NCBI GenBank assembly: GCA_030549205.1
Contig: JAUKTV010000008.1
Location: 1,054,001 to 1,118,000, forward strand
Source: Apiosordaria backusii
Taxonomy: Eukaryota; Ascomycota; Sordariomycetes; Sordariales; Lasiosphaeriaceae
Length of the DNA: 64,000 nucleotides
Direction: 5' to 3'
This document shows, piece after piece, positions 12,902 to 24,400 of the stretch (position 1 is its first letter; every line of letters starts with the position of its first letter). Both the position numbers and the translations under genes were made by a program. Under the pieces are notes generated by a model, which was not told the DNA's origin, ran no database searches, and was given only the letters and a program-made list of their open reading frames with translations.

Positions 12902-12908
12902 TGAGTCA
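12902..12908. promoter_or_regulatory. CPC1/GCN4-type site (TGAGTCA) upstream of ILV6
   Basis: A perfect TGAGTCA lies 133 bases upstream of the ILV6 start codon. It matches the general amino-acid control site. With the one upstream of OTC it is one of only two such perfect sites I noticed in the window. Confidence 0.65.
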
Positions 12909-13180
12909 CCACGATGTCGGGGAAGGAAGGGGAAGAAGAGGAAAAAGTTCCTGACCAAATCGGCGCTCAGGTCCGCCGCACACCGCGAAAACAGCAGCGG
13001 TTGTGGAGGCCAGTGCTGGCTCAGCAGCTCAACTGGCTCAACTGGCATTGGTCAATGGCCGCGAGCTAACGCTTGGCTCCGGACTCGGTGAGGGTTGGTG
13101 GGGCTTTCAGTGCTGATGGTTCCGGAAGGTCGGTTAAACCCTCCTCCGGCCGTCCATTTCCGGGGAAAGAGCTCGGAAAG

Positions 13181-13534
13181 GTACGAAGGCTGGGGCCAAA
13201 AGTGAAGAGACCATTTCGTTAAAGACCGCTGGGCCTGCACGGACCACACAGTATGTAGGCATACACCAACCCTAACCCTGCTATAGGCTTAAGCACAGTT
13301 TGAACTTCTTTCTCATCGCTGCACTTAAAAGATAAAGAAATTATAGTACTTTTACAAGCTTATTACTACTATAAGGCCTTTTTTACAGTACTTAAATACG
13401 TTGTAGTTGATTTTATCGGCATGCGACTGTTTAGTTGTTATTACAGTGTGAGTAGTAATCGGACCAGGGTCAAAATACTGTGCTTCTCTTCGCTAACAAA
13501 ATGGTCTCTTCACTTTTGGCCCCAGCCTTCGTAC
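13181..13534. repeat. Long inverted repeat flanking an A/T-rich spacer (MITE-like)
   Basis: The 36 bases at 13181-13216 (starting GTACGAAGGCTGGGG) recur as the exact reverse complement at 13499-13534. About 280 bases separate the arms. The spacer is A/T-rich and carries a telomere-like dimer at 13268. The two ends and small size resemble a non-autonomous terminal-inverted-repeat element or its relic. I see no clear target-site duplication and no open frame in the spacer. Confidence 0.55.
13268..13279. repeat. Telomere-like dimer AACCCTAACCCT
   Basis: Two units of the fungal telomere repeat (TTAGGG on the other strand) inside the spacer of the inverted repeat between ILV6 and the KH-protein gene. 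Confidence 0.8.
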
Positions 13535-13925
13535 CCGTACGTTTTCCAGGGTCCCTGGTTCGCATCTGCCACACAGTGTCTGAGTGAATCTGCAACGGAT
13601 TGTGGCACAGTACGGATATGCGCCCCATCTTTATCCTTCAACCACTGGCGACGGGAGCCTCTCGCAACAACCGAGACTTTGTCGCTGTCCATGGCCTTGC
13701 ATATGACAGTGCCTGCCGCTTCATTTTTTCTTTTTCACCGTTAGACGACTTCATAACAACTACTTCTTATCCATCTCGTCTTCTTTGTGCCAGCTTTCCG
13801 CCTTGTCCAGCCAGCACTCGACTGGTCTTTACCAAGGCCTCTTCAGCCTGCCTGCAGCGGATACGGAATCTTTCTTACACCTGGCAACTTGACACCTGTG
13901 TCTCGCCGAAAAAAACGCGCGCGCA

Positions 13926-15841
13926 ATGGACGAACGACGTAGCACGAAGCGCTCTCGCTTTGACCAGACCGAGCCGGAACCCCGCCGTCACTCGAGGTTC
14001 GACCGCCGATCCCGTTCGCCGCCGCCGGTTCGCAAACCTGACTCCGATCGCGAACGGGAGCGCAGCCCTCTTTCTCGGCCTCGTGACGCGATACCTACCG
14101 GTCCCAAGTCGCCCGTTGACCCCGCTGCTGCTGCCGGTAAGTCTTGACTATTCAATGCCCAGATAGATCCTAGCTCTCTGCTAACGCTCTGAATAGCCGC
14201 TGCCGCTGCGAAAATCAATGCTCAGCTCCAGGCTCGTAAGGGCATTCAGCATGTCGATGTCCCACCCGTTCGATCCGCATCCGCTGCCGGCAAAGAAGGC
14301 AGCGCCGGGCCCGCCCTTAATGGAGAGGTGTATGTTTCCGATGGCGATTACATCAAGGACATCGAAGTGAACGATCTGCGCAACCGTTATCTTCTCACCA
14401 AGGGCTCGACCCAGAAAATGGTAAATAACTCCTTGTGTTGCTACACTGATCCACCATCAGCTTCTCTCGCCATGTCCTCGGACTGGCTGTTGTCAATGTT
14501 CAATATTCAAGCTTTCGTGCGGGACAGTCTTGCTTACTGGAAGCTGGATAGCTCGCACAGGCACACCCTCTTTTGCATCTGCTGACCTCGGTTGCTTGAC
14601 CTAGATTAAAGATGAGACTGGTGCCGGTACGCCCACCTTGATACCTCTACTGCTCTTGTGCTAGGACTTCGATTGACCACATGTGTTTCAAGATGTCACC
14701 ACTCGCGGAAGTTACTTTCCCGACAAGTCAATGGCCACCCCTGCGAACCCGCCTCTCTATCTCCACGTAACGTCCACGACCAAGGAAGGTTTGGACAAGG
14801 CGGTTGCCAAGATCGAGGAGTTGATGAAGCAGGAACTCCCCCAGCTTGTGGATGAGCGTCGTTTCCAGCGCCGTCACAACCCTGAGCAGCCACCGGTCGA
14901 GCGTGATGAGTTTGGCCGAGTAAGTGATTTGGTTTCTGTTCTGAAGAATGTACTGACCATGCACAGCGCAAATGGCCCGAGGAGAAGATCGCCATCACAC
15001 TCGAGTCGGTCCCAGGCTTCAACCTGCGTGCTCAAGTTGTTGGACATGGTGGCGCATATGTCAAGCACATCCAGTCGGAAACCGGATGCCGTGTCCAGAT
15101 CAAAGGCCGAGGGTCTGGATACATCGAGTCTTCTACGGGCCGTGAAAGCGACGAGGACATGTACCTTCATGTTGCGGGCCCCGATCCAGCTATGGTCCAG
15201 CGCGCAAAGGAGCTTTGCGAGGATCTGTTGGAGAATGTGAAGCAAGAATACGAGCTCTTCAAGAGTCGTCCTCCTCCCCAGAGAAACTACAACAGCGGCT
15301 ACGGCGGCGGTCGGGGTGGCGGCGATTCGTACCACGGTCAGGCATACAATCGCGACAACCACAACCACCATAACAACAGTCACAGCCATAGCCATAGCTA
15401 CAGCAACTCACCTGCCCCTACGGCGGCCGCTTCTTCGGCATCCCCTGCGCCGGCGGCCAGCACTCCGGCAGCGACCAACCCGGCCGACTACGCTGCTCAG
15501 TACGCGCAGTATATACAGTATTATGGCAACGCAGCTGCTGGCGTTGATCCCTATGCTCCGTATGGTGGATACGAAGCTTACATGCAGATGTATCAGCAAT
15601 GGGCAGCTAGCCAAGCACAGCAAGCTGCTGCTCCAGGTGCATCGGCATCTCCCCCTCCTCCTCCACCGAGTGATGCAGCGCCTCCCCCGCCGCCACCTTC
15701 TTCTGCTCCTCCTCCTCCCCCACCAGGAGGTCCCCCAGGCACCTCTGGTGGCATGTACAGTGCGGTATGAGCTTCCGTAGTTGACAATTCAAGCGATCTT
15801 GCTAACATTTGTCCTAGCAACCTCCACCTCCCGGGCTTTAG
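13926..15841 (+). CDS. KH-domain RNA-binding protein, KHDC4 (BLOM7) type
   Basis: Six exons fit: 13926-14136, 14197-14420, 14605-14626, 14693-14919, 14967-15764 and 15818-15841, giving 501 residues. The N-terminus is Arg/Ser/Asp-rich (RSRSPPP), as in splicing factors. A first KH-like module covers EVNDLRNRYLLTKGSTQKMI to the PLYLHV strand, with TTRGSYFPD. A second contains LRAQVVGHGGAYVKHIQSET, VQIKGRGSGYIE and MYLHVAGPDPAMVQRAKELC, the hallmark of the KHDC4 family, whose human member promotes pre-mRNA splicing. The C-terminal third is low complexity: Gly/Tyr, His/Asn, Ala-rich, a tyrosine-rich AQYAQYIQYYG segment, then proline runs. The 22-nt third exon and the 24-nt last exon are easily missed, but both complete conserved sequence in frame. 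Role in splicing is inferred from the family. Confidence 0.88.
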
Positions 15842-16493
15842 TAGCGCAGGTTCCGATAGGTGAGAAGTGGAAATTCGTCAGCTTAGATGGCCAGCCCCAT
15901 GTTTGATCTTTGGGATTATTCCTCCGCCAAGGAGTTTCTGGGAAGCCTTCTGGTCAGCGTTAGCGCAAAATAGCTTCAAGTGATCATTTCCTTGCTCGAG
16001 TACTTAATTCGCTCCGTAAGACTGAAGCGTGTGCTATCGGTCGGATCATGTCGAGCGGTGTTGGGTGTAAGGGAAATTTATCAGAGATATCAGTAACGGA
16101 TGAACCTTTGCTGTGCTTCGTCTAGCCAAAGAGGTACTATATAGTCAAAATCTAGGTCAATTAATTTGTACTCCAGTCAAACGTGAGATGCTGTGATCGT
16201 TTTCTTGCCCCGCCCAAGCCTCATGATATTTCAATGTCCTGACATCTTCGGGGCGGGCCGGTACTTCAGGCCCCTTCAGGCCCCAAGCTCCGGTGCCGAG
16301 TGGGGAGCTCTGAGCTCCATATTTCCCCCCACCACGGCGCCGCAGCCTCACCTTCAACCATCATTCATAGCTTCAAAGTTTCACCCCTTTCAAACTCACA
16401 ACTGGAAACCGTATCATCCTCCATTTCGACTTGGGAAGCTGCCAGGAGTTCACTTCACTTCATCACATAAGACCTTCATCACGGCGAGCAAAC
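15842..16493. other. Intergenic region
   Basis: Between two tandem genes. It contains 3' UTR-like sequence and a pyrimidine-rich leader before 16494, with no supported gene or RNA. Confidence 0.65.
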
Positions 16494-17644
16494 ATGAGCC
16501 ACCAGCGCTACCCCTCCGACGCAGCGGTCAAGGAGCCTCACTCGGTGTCCCTCAAGGTTCTCCGGTATGCCCTCATTCACTCACCTATCTTCATATTGTT
16601 ATTTAACTAACAATGTTGAAGCCTCTCCCGCCCCTCCCTCGTCCCTCAATATCCTCTCTCCGCACCTTTACAGTCGACAACATCAGCAAACCCACCACCA
16701 CTCCCCGCCTCGTTAGCTTACAGCCCGTCTTCTTCTTCTTCTTCTTCTTCTTCTTCTTCTTCTCAAGAAGACCTAATAATAACCAACCCCTCCCCCTTTT
16801 TATTGTCTCCTATCCTCGCCCTCCCACCCTCATTTGGCTCAGCCTACGTCGGCACGTCATTCAACTGCACCCTCTGCGCAAACCATGACATCCCCCCACC
16901 CATTGACGGGGGACCACCTCTCTCCCAAAAAACCATTCGAGATGTGAAAATCGAGGCGGAGATGAAGACGCCTAGCTTGGCGCCGTCGCAGACGATAAAG
17001 CTCCCTTTGTATCCCCCAAATTCTCCCGACCATGAGGGAGTTGATTTAAACCCAGGGGAGACCCTCCAGAAAATCATCAACTTTGATCTAACAGAGGAAG
17101 GGAACCACGTGCTAGCTGTGACGGTGACGTATTACGAAGCGACAGCCACGAGCGGCAAAACGAGGACGTTTAGGAAGCTGTATCAGTTTATTTGTAAGGG
17201 GTTGCTGGTGGTGAGGACGAAGACGAGTGCGCTGGGGTTGGGGGGGAATAAAAGGAGGAGGTGGGTGCTGGAGGCGCAGGTGGAGAATGGGAGTGAGGAG
17301 GAGGTTGTGTATATGGAGGAGATTGGGTTGGAGCTGGAGAAGGGGTTGAGGGGGAGGGATGTGAACTTTTGGGGGAGGGGGGGGCATATGGGGGGATAGG
17401 GAGGGAGAAGGTGGTGTTGAGGCCGGGGGATGGGGAGGAGGTGGTTTTTATTGTGGAGGAGGAGGAGGAGTTTGGGGAGGAGGAGGAGGGGGTGTTGGGG
17501 GAGAGGGAAAAAAGGGGGGAGAAGGTGGTTTTTGGGACGTTGCAGTTGGGGTGGAGGGGGGAGATGGGGGGGAGGGGGTTTTTGGCTACGGGGAGGTTGG
17601 GGACGAGGTTTTTGAGGCCGAGGGGGGGGACGGTGAAGGCTTGA
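16494..17644 (+). CDS. TRAPPC13-like trafficking protein, frame broken in a G run
   Basis: A homologue of TRAPPC13 (DUF974), a subunit of the TRAPP tethering complexes of the Golgi and autophagy pathways. Exon 1 is 16494-16564 and exon 2 is 16622-17644. Conserved segments are PHSVSLKVLRLSRPSL, SPILALPPSFGSAYVGTSF, a core around TIRDVKIEAEMKTP, and LQKIINFDLTEEGNHVLAVT. A TCT microsatellite encodes a serine run near residue 75. The frame ends early at 17399, but a second frame (17369-17644) continues with GREKVVLRPGDGEEVVFIVE, typical of the family. The two join if one G is missing from the G5 or G8 run at 17371-17384, giving about 364 residues. I infer a sequencing or assembly deletion rather than a dead gene, because no other damage is seen. 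The 3' half is extremely G-rich. Confidence 0.82.
16730..16773. repeat. TCT trinucleotide microsatellite in coding sequence
   Basis: About thirteen TCT units encode a serine run in the TRAPPC13-like protein, between the N-terminal strand and the conserved core. The tract length is likely to vary between strains. Confidence 0.85.
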
Positions 17645-20600
17645 TGGGGAGTAGCAGGAGGGGGGTATGGATGGGTGGGCAGGTCGATCTTTAAGCTAGG
17701 GGGAGCAACCCTGTGGCGGTTTTAGTGGGCAGGAACAACAAGTGAGCCCCAGATACTCCGTTATATATACCCCAGATCTGCTCTATGCTTCAGCGAAGTA
17801 GCTGAGTTCGTCTGAATGTATTGGGTATTTAGCTCGGTGGGCAGTCTCTAAGTACGCTATCCTACTGGCCATCGGTGCAGAAGTCCGGAGAACACCGCTA
17901 GAAGCTCTTTGCTGGAGGTTGTGTGTTTCAAATCAAAAACAAAGTAACACTACTTCGACTATTTACTTGGTCGTGTTGCTATTCAACCGAAGCCGACGGA
18001 GGAATTCATTAGGGTGTGTAGCTCGATTTCTGTGATAGCCCAGATATTCCAGCTGGGTGGTGATCTGGGGTTAGATGATGTTTTCTGTTTGGATGAAACC
18101 TGAAATATCAACATAGGTACCCTATCTACCTGGGACTTAGTATTCTCAGTTCCTCCTCATTCATGTGGAAGCGCCCATCAACAATACCAGTGCTGCTGTG
18201 TAGCATTGAAAATCAGGGAGACGTCTCCTTCCATGGCCATATGGTACATGATGAAGTTTAGTATATGATCACATACCGTCATCAAATCCCTATGCCATGT
18301 TTCTTGAGATTCAGATACGACACTGGTTTCACCGCAAAAATATCGAGGTTTGGAAATTGCTTTTAGTTGGCCTCCGACATATCATCATCCACGCAGTCTG
18401 ACATTCACCCTGAACTTGGGCAATGTTGGTTGCAGGGTTGTATTTAACTCTACGATTATCTAGATTCGATCGATCTCATTATTGGAGGATCTCATCAATG
18501 TGCCATCTGTCAGGTTCAAGTGCTATGGTATACCCCTCTCTGATATAGCTAACCTTGCCAGCTACTAGATATCATCCTCTGACAAGGTCCAGGTCAGTAA
18601 TAATCAATCTGAATACCAACCCGGTTTTTGACACTCTCTCCCGTGTCTGTGCACCATTGGGACCATAGATACAACGTACTATGACTGAAACGCTGGGGAG
18701 GGATCGGTGGGTTTGGGTTGTTCTAGTGTGCCGCTTTTTTCGTTGAACGTTACACTGCGTCCATTAGTAAGTAAGGTAGCTGGGTGGAAATATCAGATTT
18801 GTGAAAAGCAAACTTTTCGTATTTTAATACTGTTGAAATAGTTGTGCCTCTGCCTCTTTTCTACGACGAGGGGGGATTTCAGCCTGAGGGAGGGCGGGGA
18901 CGAATCGCTGGAGATGGGCTAGATTATGCAAGGTTAGATAGGAAAAGTTGCTGATTTGGGTAGGCAGGTTTGCTGCAATGCAGGTGTTGGGTGATACATT
19001 TCATGATGGGGACGATGGATCATGGGCAGGATTGGTATTGGCATAACAGAGCCTGATACTTGGATCTTTGAGAATGGGCTCAATATTGGGCATCGGAGCT
19101 GTCGGCAGCGCTGATATCAAGGTTGAGGGAGGTTGAGGTTGAGGTTGCTGAGCAACTGGGCAGCGGGCAGCGGGCATGCACCTTGATGGGCCAAGACGAG
19201 GAATTTTGGTGTGTGGGAGAGCCCTGGTTGACCCCTCCCCACTCACATGCTGACCCCTGAACTGATGCTCGAGAAAGATATCTATATCGGGATAAGATCT
19301 CAATGATTCACCAAACTGCAAGGGATAACTCGTGTTTCCAACGCCGATTTGACCTGCCGTCAGCCATTTACGTTGTGTACCAGAAACAAGAAACAAAAAA
19401 AAAAAAAAAAAAAAAAACTCTCCGTTGTCGACGCTGGCTCCCGACGGGCGTCAAGTTTGTTGGGCATGGAAAAAAAGGGGGGGCAGAGACATAGGAGGGG
19501 CGCTTGCAAGGATATCGGCAGCAAACTCGCCTGTCGAGGATTGCCTATCAACAGGCGCAAAGTCGATCTCGATTCCCGTCGCTTCCTGCCGCTGATAAAT
19601 TGTCGAGGGGATTTTGGTGGTTTTGGTGATAAACCAAAATCGATAGCTGTTTCTTGTTGCTTCCCCTGCATGACACTTGATCGTATTCTCCTGCGTAACC
19701 GTTGCTGTCATGGTCAGAAGAAAGGCCATCAAGATGCCATGTGGCAGAGAGACCTGCATGTAGCTCTCCCAATCTGTCAGGCGGCAGGCGAGTCGGGTTC
19801 TCTGGGCCTGTCCTACCTCGCACCGCGTTATCGAACGTGCCTGAAGGCTGCATCACTGCAGGCGCCTCTCCACGGGGTGGAAGTGAGGTGCGGTGCGGCC
19901 AAAAGGGGGGCCACCCACCACCGCACCCCAACCCGGCACCCCGTCACCAACAAAAGAAAGTTTGGGAAACAGAAAGATAGAGAATATTTTGATATACCGT
20001 GTTTCCCATCAGTTAAATACCACGGCTGAACAACGCCATGCGATAACGGCGTTAAAATGACGATGGGTGAGGTCGAGAGGCGCGAAGGGTTCTTGTCGGA
20101 TCGGCTTCGGCTGTGCTGGTGCATCGATCGACAATCAATGGTCCCCTTTGGGAACCCTGGAAAAAGACCCTTTCACTCCGTTCCCCAGACCCTCCGTCTT
20201 GGGGTCTCTTCCGGGTTGCGGAGAGACGGACAAGAAGTGGAGGTGTGCCTCGTGTTGGAAATCGCCTGAAGTCGAGAAAGATTGAGATCCGGAGGTTGCC
20301 TGCAGGTCAATCTCTCCACGTTACGCCAGAGACGCGTTTGCTCTTATTATTATGGGAATTTCCACGAGTGGCCCGGGCAATTGGGAAGCAAAAAAGAAAA
20401 GAAAAGTCCAACGTCGCTCGTCTCCCGGACTCCTTGTCCATCGTGTTAGCGTCAGGGGTTCTACGAATAGCATCACTAGCTCGGTGGTTTATGTAGACCG
20501 CGGCTCTCCCCCGCTCCAACATGTGGAAACTACCTAGTACGTACTGGTACTTGGCTGTAGCTCAGTGTGTAGCTCGTGTTTCTGATGGCCGGTGGCTGTA

Positions 20601-21449
20601 CACTACACAATGACAGACTGAATGTGAGGGAAGCGTTGACGCGATGCTAGTTGCACGTTTTGTGTCTTGTTGTTTCGTGATGGCTCGATGCAGCAAGTCT
20701 GGCGAACAGGGGCTGCCAAAAATGCCACCTCAGTCTGCCTGGGGGGGAGGGGGGAGGGCGAGTTGGGGGACGCAGGGGTTTGAGCGTGCCGCACCTCCTG
20801 CAGCTCAGCGACAAGGGTCAACGACCTGACCTCCATCCCCTGGGGGCAGGCAAATCCCAAGCAATAAGAAAAATATTCCTACTCGTGCCCTTCCAAACCA
20901 CAACCTGGAATCTCCATCCCCAAACAGCTCCAGAAAAGAGCTTTCCCGGGCAAACCTTCTTTGGAGAGTGACCGTTATTTTCACTTTATTTTCCCAAGCC
21001 AGACAGCAGCAACCTGTCAAGGCCGGTGCCAAGTGGCTCTATCCCATTCAAATCACGCTCTTTCTGCCCATTCCCGACCGCCTTCGACATCTAATACCCA
21101 ATATCGACCTCGATCAACTGCTTCGGAGCAACGCAGTCCTCCCGCACGCTTAGGCCTGCTTGGGAAAAAGGTTGTGTGTTAGGGGGCGGGGGCCGCTCTT
21201 GTCTCTGCCCACCAGGAATCAAGCTCAAGAGCAAAGTCGCGCTCACCGACACGACACCAGCATCCACCACGCTCAAAGCCCCAAACCCACCTCGCGTCCG
21301 GCGATCGATTGCCCTTGTTCCACCCAAAAGCGCCGATAACGAACCGACCGGCTCGACCAATCTTGCAAGAACAAGAACAAGAACAACAATAATACTTTTT
21401 AAAAAGCAGGAGGGGGAACAAGAGAGTCACCGCGTGGGTGTGATATGTC
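17645..21449. other. Long gene-free stretch (3.8 kb)
   Basis: I see no supported gene. Open frames at 19001-19396 minus and 19349-20029 plus overlap each other, lack domains and change composition along their length. There is a 23-base A run at 19395. The final few hundred bases are probably promoter and leader of the DENN gene. Degenerate tRNA-like boxes near 17830 and 20550 do not fold. A lncRNA or a very small gene cannot be excluded. Confidence 0.5.
19395..19417. repeat. A23 homopolymer
   Basis: A run of 23 A in intergenic sequence. No adjacent retroelement features or target-site duplications are visible. Confidence 0.8.
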
Positions 21450-24400
21450 ATGGACGGCAACAACACTTCGGCTCCCCTTGCCGACTACTTTTGGATTGCC
21501 GGCATAGAAAACATTACCTACGATGATGGTCCGGTTTCCCAGTTGGATGTCGAGGACACCATCGTCGAGGACGAGGATGGAGAGGTAGAGACCGACCAGT
21601 CGGTAGCGACACCGTCGCGTGCCACGGCTCGTCATTCGCGCCAGAACTCAGCTAACCGTTTATCGGCCATGTCTAAGCTCTCCCTCGTCCCTTCGCTCTC
21701 TGGTAGCGAAGGAAATTCTCTGGATGACGTCGAGGACAATAATACAAAAAGTAACCGTAGCAGCGCAACTATCCGACCTAATCCCCCACCCAATCTCAAC
21801 ACCGCCCTTGCCAACGGGGCCAATGGCGCCAATGGTCTGGATCTCGGAAGTTTGGGCGGAGGAGGTCAAGGCATTGGCTTCGATGGATTCCCTGCCGACT
21901 TCGACTTCGACAAGGCCCTTCTCAAGTTTGCTGCCGAACGCGAGAATTTCCTCGACGACCTGACCTTTAGCGCAGGCGCAAGGGTTCAGTCGAGACCCCC
22001 CATGGTAAACCCGAGGACCGAGAGGCTCAAGGCTGAGGATGCCGAGAGCGGGAGAAAGAGCCCTCTGAAGAGCATCCGTGGCAGCATTCGCCGCAAGATG
22101 AGTTTTAGGGATATGAGCAGCATGAGGAAGCAGCCCATGACTCCACGAGCGGGTACGTTCAACAGATCGGCAGAGTCTCTCGCTGCCTTGGAATCCCTGC
22201 CATCTGCGGTTCGTGTGCTGACTGTAGATTCTTTAGCCTCTATCCGGACAGCAAAGCGCCTGAGCAACTACAATTCCGTTATCCCGCCCCCCGAGCCTCT
22301 AAACCTTGATCCAGACATGCACCCGCTTAAGAGACGATTCGAACCTGTTCTGCTCGATCGATATCCCCCTAGAGACGCCTCCGCCGACGACTTGGCCAGG
22401 AGAGGAAAGTTTCCAGACTACGTGCCCATGTTTGCCTTTCCCAACGACATCCAGATTGTTTCCTCGGACGACCGGCCCCGTTCGACCTGGCACGGATTCA
22501 CCATGACTTCCGATGACAATTCCAAAATCTATGGCATTACCATTATTGTTTGGGTGGCACTTCACGCAGAGGTGGCCGAGGAGGTGGAGAAGAGATGCGA
22601 GCGATGGCGGCAAAGACACATGAGCAACGAGGAAAGGGAGCTCGCTGCTAGTCTTGGTGGCCGTCTAGCCGCAGAGCGGGCATACCTGTCACAGCTTCTC
22701 GCCAAGCTGGGTACCGTTCCCTCGGGATCGGCCGCTCGCGAGTCCCTGGACGAACAGATTAGCGCGGTCGAGGAAAAGATCGCGCTCATGACGGAGATGC
22801 TGAGGCCGTTGAGACATGGCGCTGCCTCTAAGATTGACGGTCTGACCGCCGGCGAGACGGGCCTTTGGGCACCGAGAGCGTTTGGCATTTTGGGTAGAGA
22901 TGCTGCCAAGATGCAGTTTTGGAAAGAGTGGTTACGAGCTGTCACGGTGCCCATGACAGACGGCGCGATCCTCCGGATACCGCCAAGCTCGCCCAAAGTC
23001 GGCCGCTGGCAGCCTTTGGAACGCTACGTCGTCAACCTCTGCACGGAAGCCTTCAGCCCCCTCAGTTCCTTGACCCAGGTCGAGTTGGGTGTACGGGAGT
23101 TGCGGCTGTATGCCCGCAAGGAGGCTGCCAATGAGCTTCCTGGATCACGCAGCATCGATATCTACGCCCTGTTCAGATGTCTGTCTTTGGAAAACATCGT
23201 GCTGCTTTTTGAGTACGCCATGTCAGAAGGACGCATCATCTTCCTCTCATCACACACCGGCATGCTGCACCTTGCCTGCCATGCGCTGGCCAACTTGCTC
23301 TACCCCCTGAAATGGGCAAGCATCTTCATCCCGGTCTTGCCTGCCAGGCTCATCTCAGCCCTCGAGGCGCCGTGCCCTTATATTGTCGGCATAGAGAGAC
23401 GCTACGAAAAGATTGAGCTCCCTGACGACGATTACGTACTTGTGGACCTCGATAAAGATGTCATTGATGCCACGCACCCAGCTGCCAGCCTGCCTCGGCA
23501 GCACCGACGAAAACTCCTCTCCTTACTGCAGATCGCTGCTCCTCACAGACTGAGATACGGAGTCACTGCAGGACCGCCCCCATACGCAATCGAAGCATTT
23601 CCATATGATGCGTATTCGGCGGAAAATGAGGCACTCTTCAACCCTATGCCCACGCGAAGCTCTTTGGGCAAGTGGGTAGCACAGAATTCATCCACCTTCA
23701 ACGAGCCAGACCCAGCTGAGAGCATCCGAACACCCTTGTTCAATGCCTTTGCCCAAGCAAAGATTGACCCTTCCAAGATGGAGAGGCCACCAACGTCCAA
23801 GTCTAGCAAGGGTAGCCCTCCGTCGTCTGTCTCGCCCGTGTCGATGAACTTCCCACCAATGCCCATCACACCCATTTCGCGCAGTGACTCTGGGTTCGCG
23901 GCTACGCTGAGGGAGAAGCGTTCGGGACATTTCGATGAGAGGTCTAGGCGCAGCTCATCGTTTGGTGTGGATAAGCAGCCTCATCCTTCTATGGCGCACC
24001 GCCCAAGCCTTCCGTTCTTGAATGGGCACACCCAGAACATGTCCATCTCGGCCATTTCGATCGACTCGCAGTCTTCGTTTGGGGGTTATGCGCCCTCAAC
24101 GTATGCGCAGTCGACCATTGCGGCCTCGACGATCATGCCCAACATGATGGTCCAGCCTGTGAAGAACACAGAGAACACGGTGTGGGTGGAGGGTCACTGC
24201 TTCAACTGGCAGCCATCAGAGACTGGGTCTACGTGCACGGTTTGCGACGAGCGGTCAGAGGGCGATGGCTTGTACAAGTGCAACGGATGCAACTGCCTGT
24301 CTCACAACCGGTGCTTGGGATTTGTGTCGTTGGTGTGCCCAGATGCCTTCCATCCTGATCGTGTTCGGGCTGCGTTTGTTCGCTGCCTGGCCAGTCTGCT

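Larger units (their letters stand above)
12770..13925. other. Divergent intergenic region of ILV6 and the KH-protein gene
   Basis: No gene is supported. The region holds the ILV6 promoter, a 36-nt perfect inverted repeat pair with an A/T-rich centre, one telomere-like dimer, and the CT-rich leader of the gene at 13926. Confidence 0.65.

Noticed and set aside
16494..17644. TRAPPC13-like gene as a pseudogene
   Set aside because: Only one break is present, it lies in a G run, and both sides keep family-like sequence.
17820..17940. tRNA-like boxes (TAGCTCGGTGGG and a degenerate GTTTCAAATC)
   Set aside because: The boxes are about 100 bases apart and no acceptor, anticodon or T stem can be formed.
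19349..20029. 226-residue open frame in the long intergenic stretch
   Set aside because: It begins in a poly-A tract, overlaps other open frames on both strands and shows no protein-like conservation signals.
20545..20600. A-box-like TGTAGCTCAGTGTG
   Set aside because: No B box or cloverleaf follows; probably chance.
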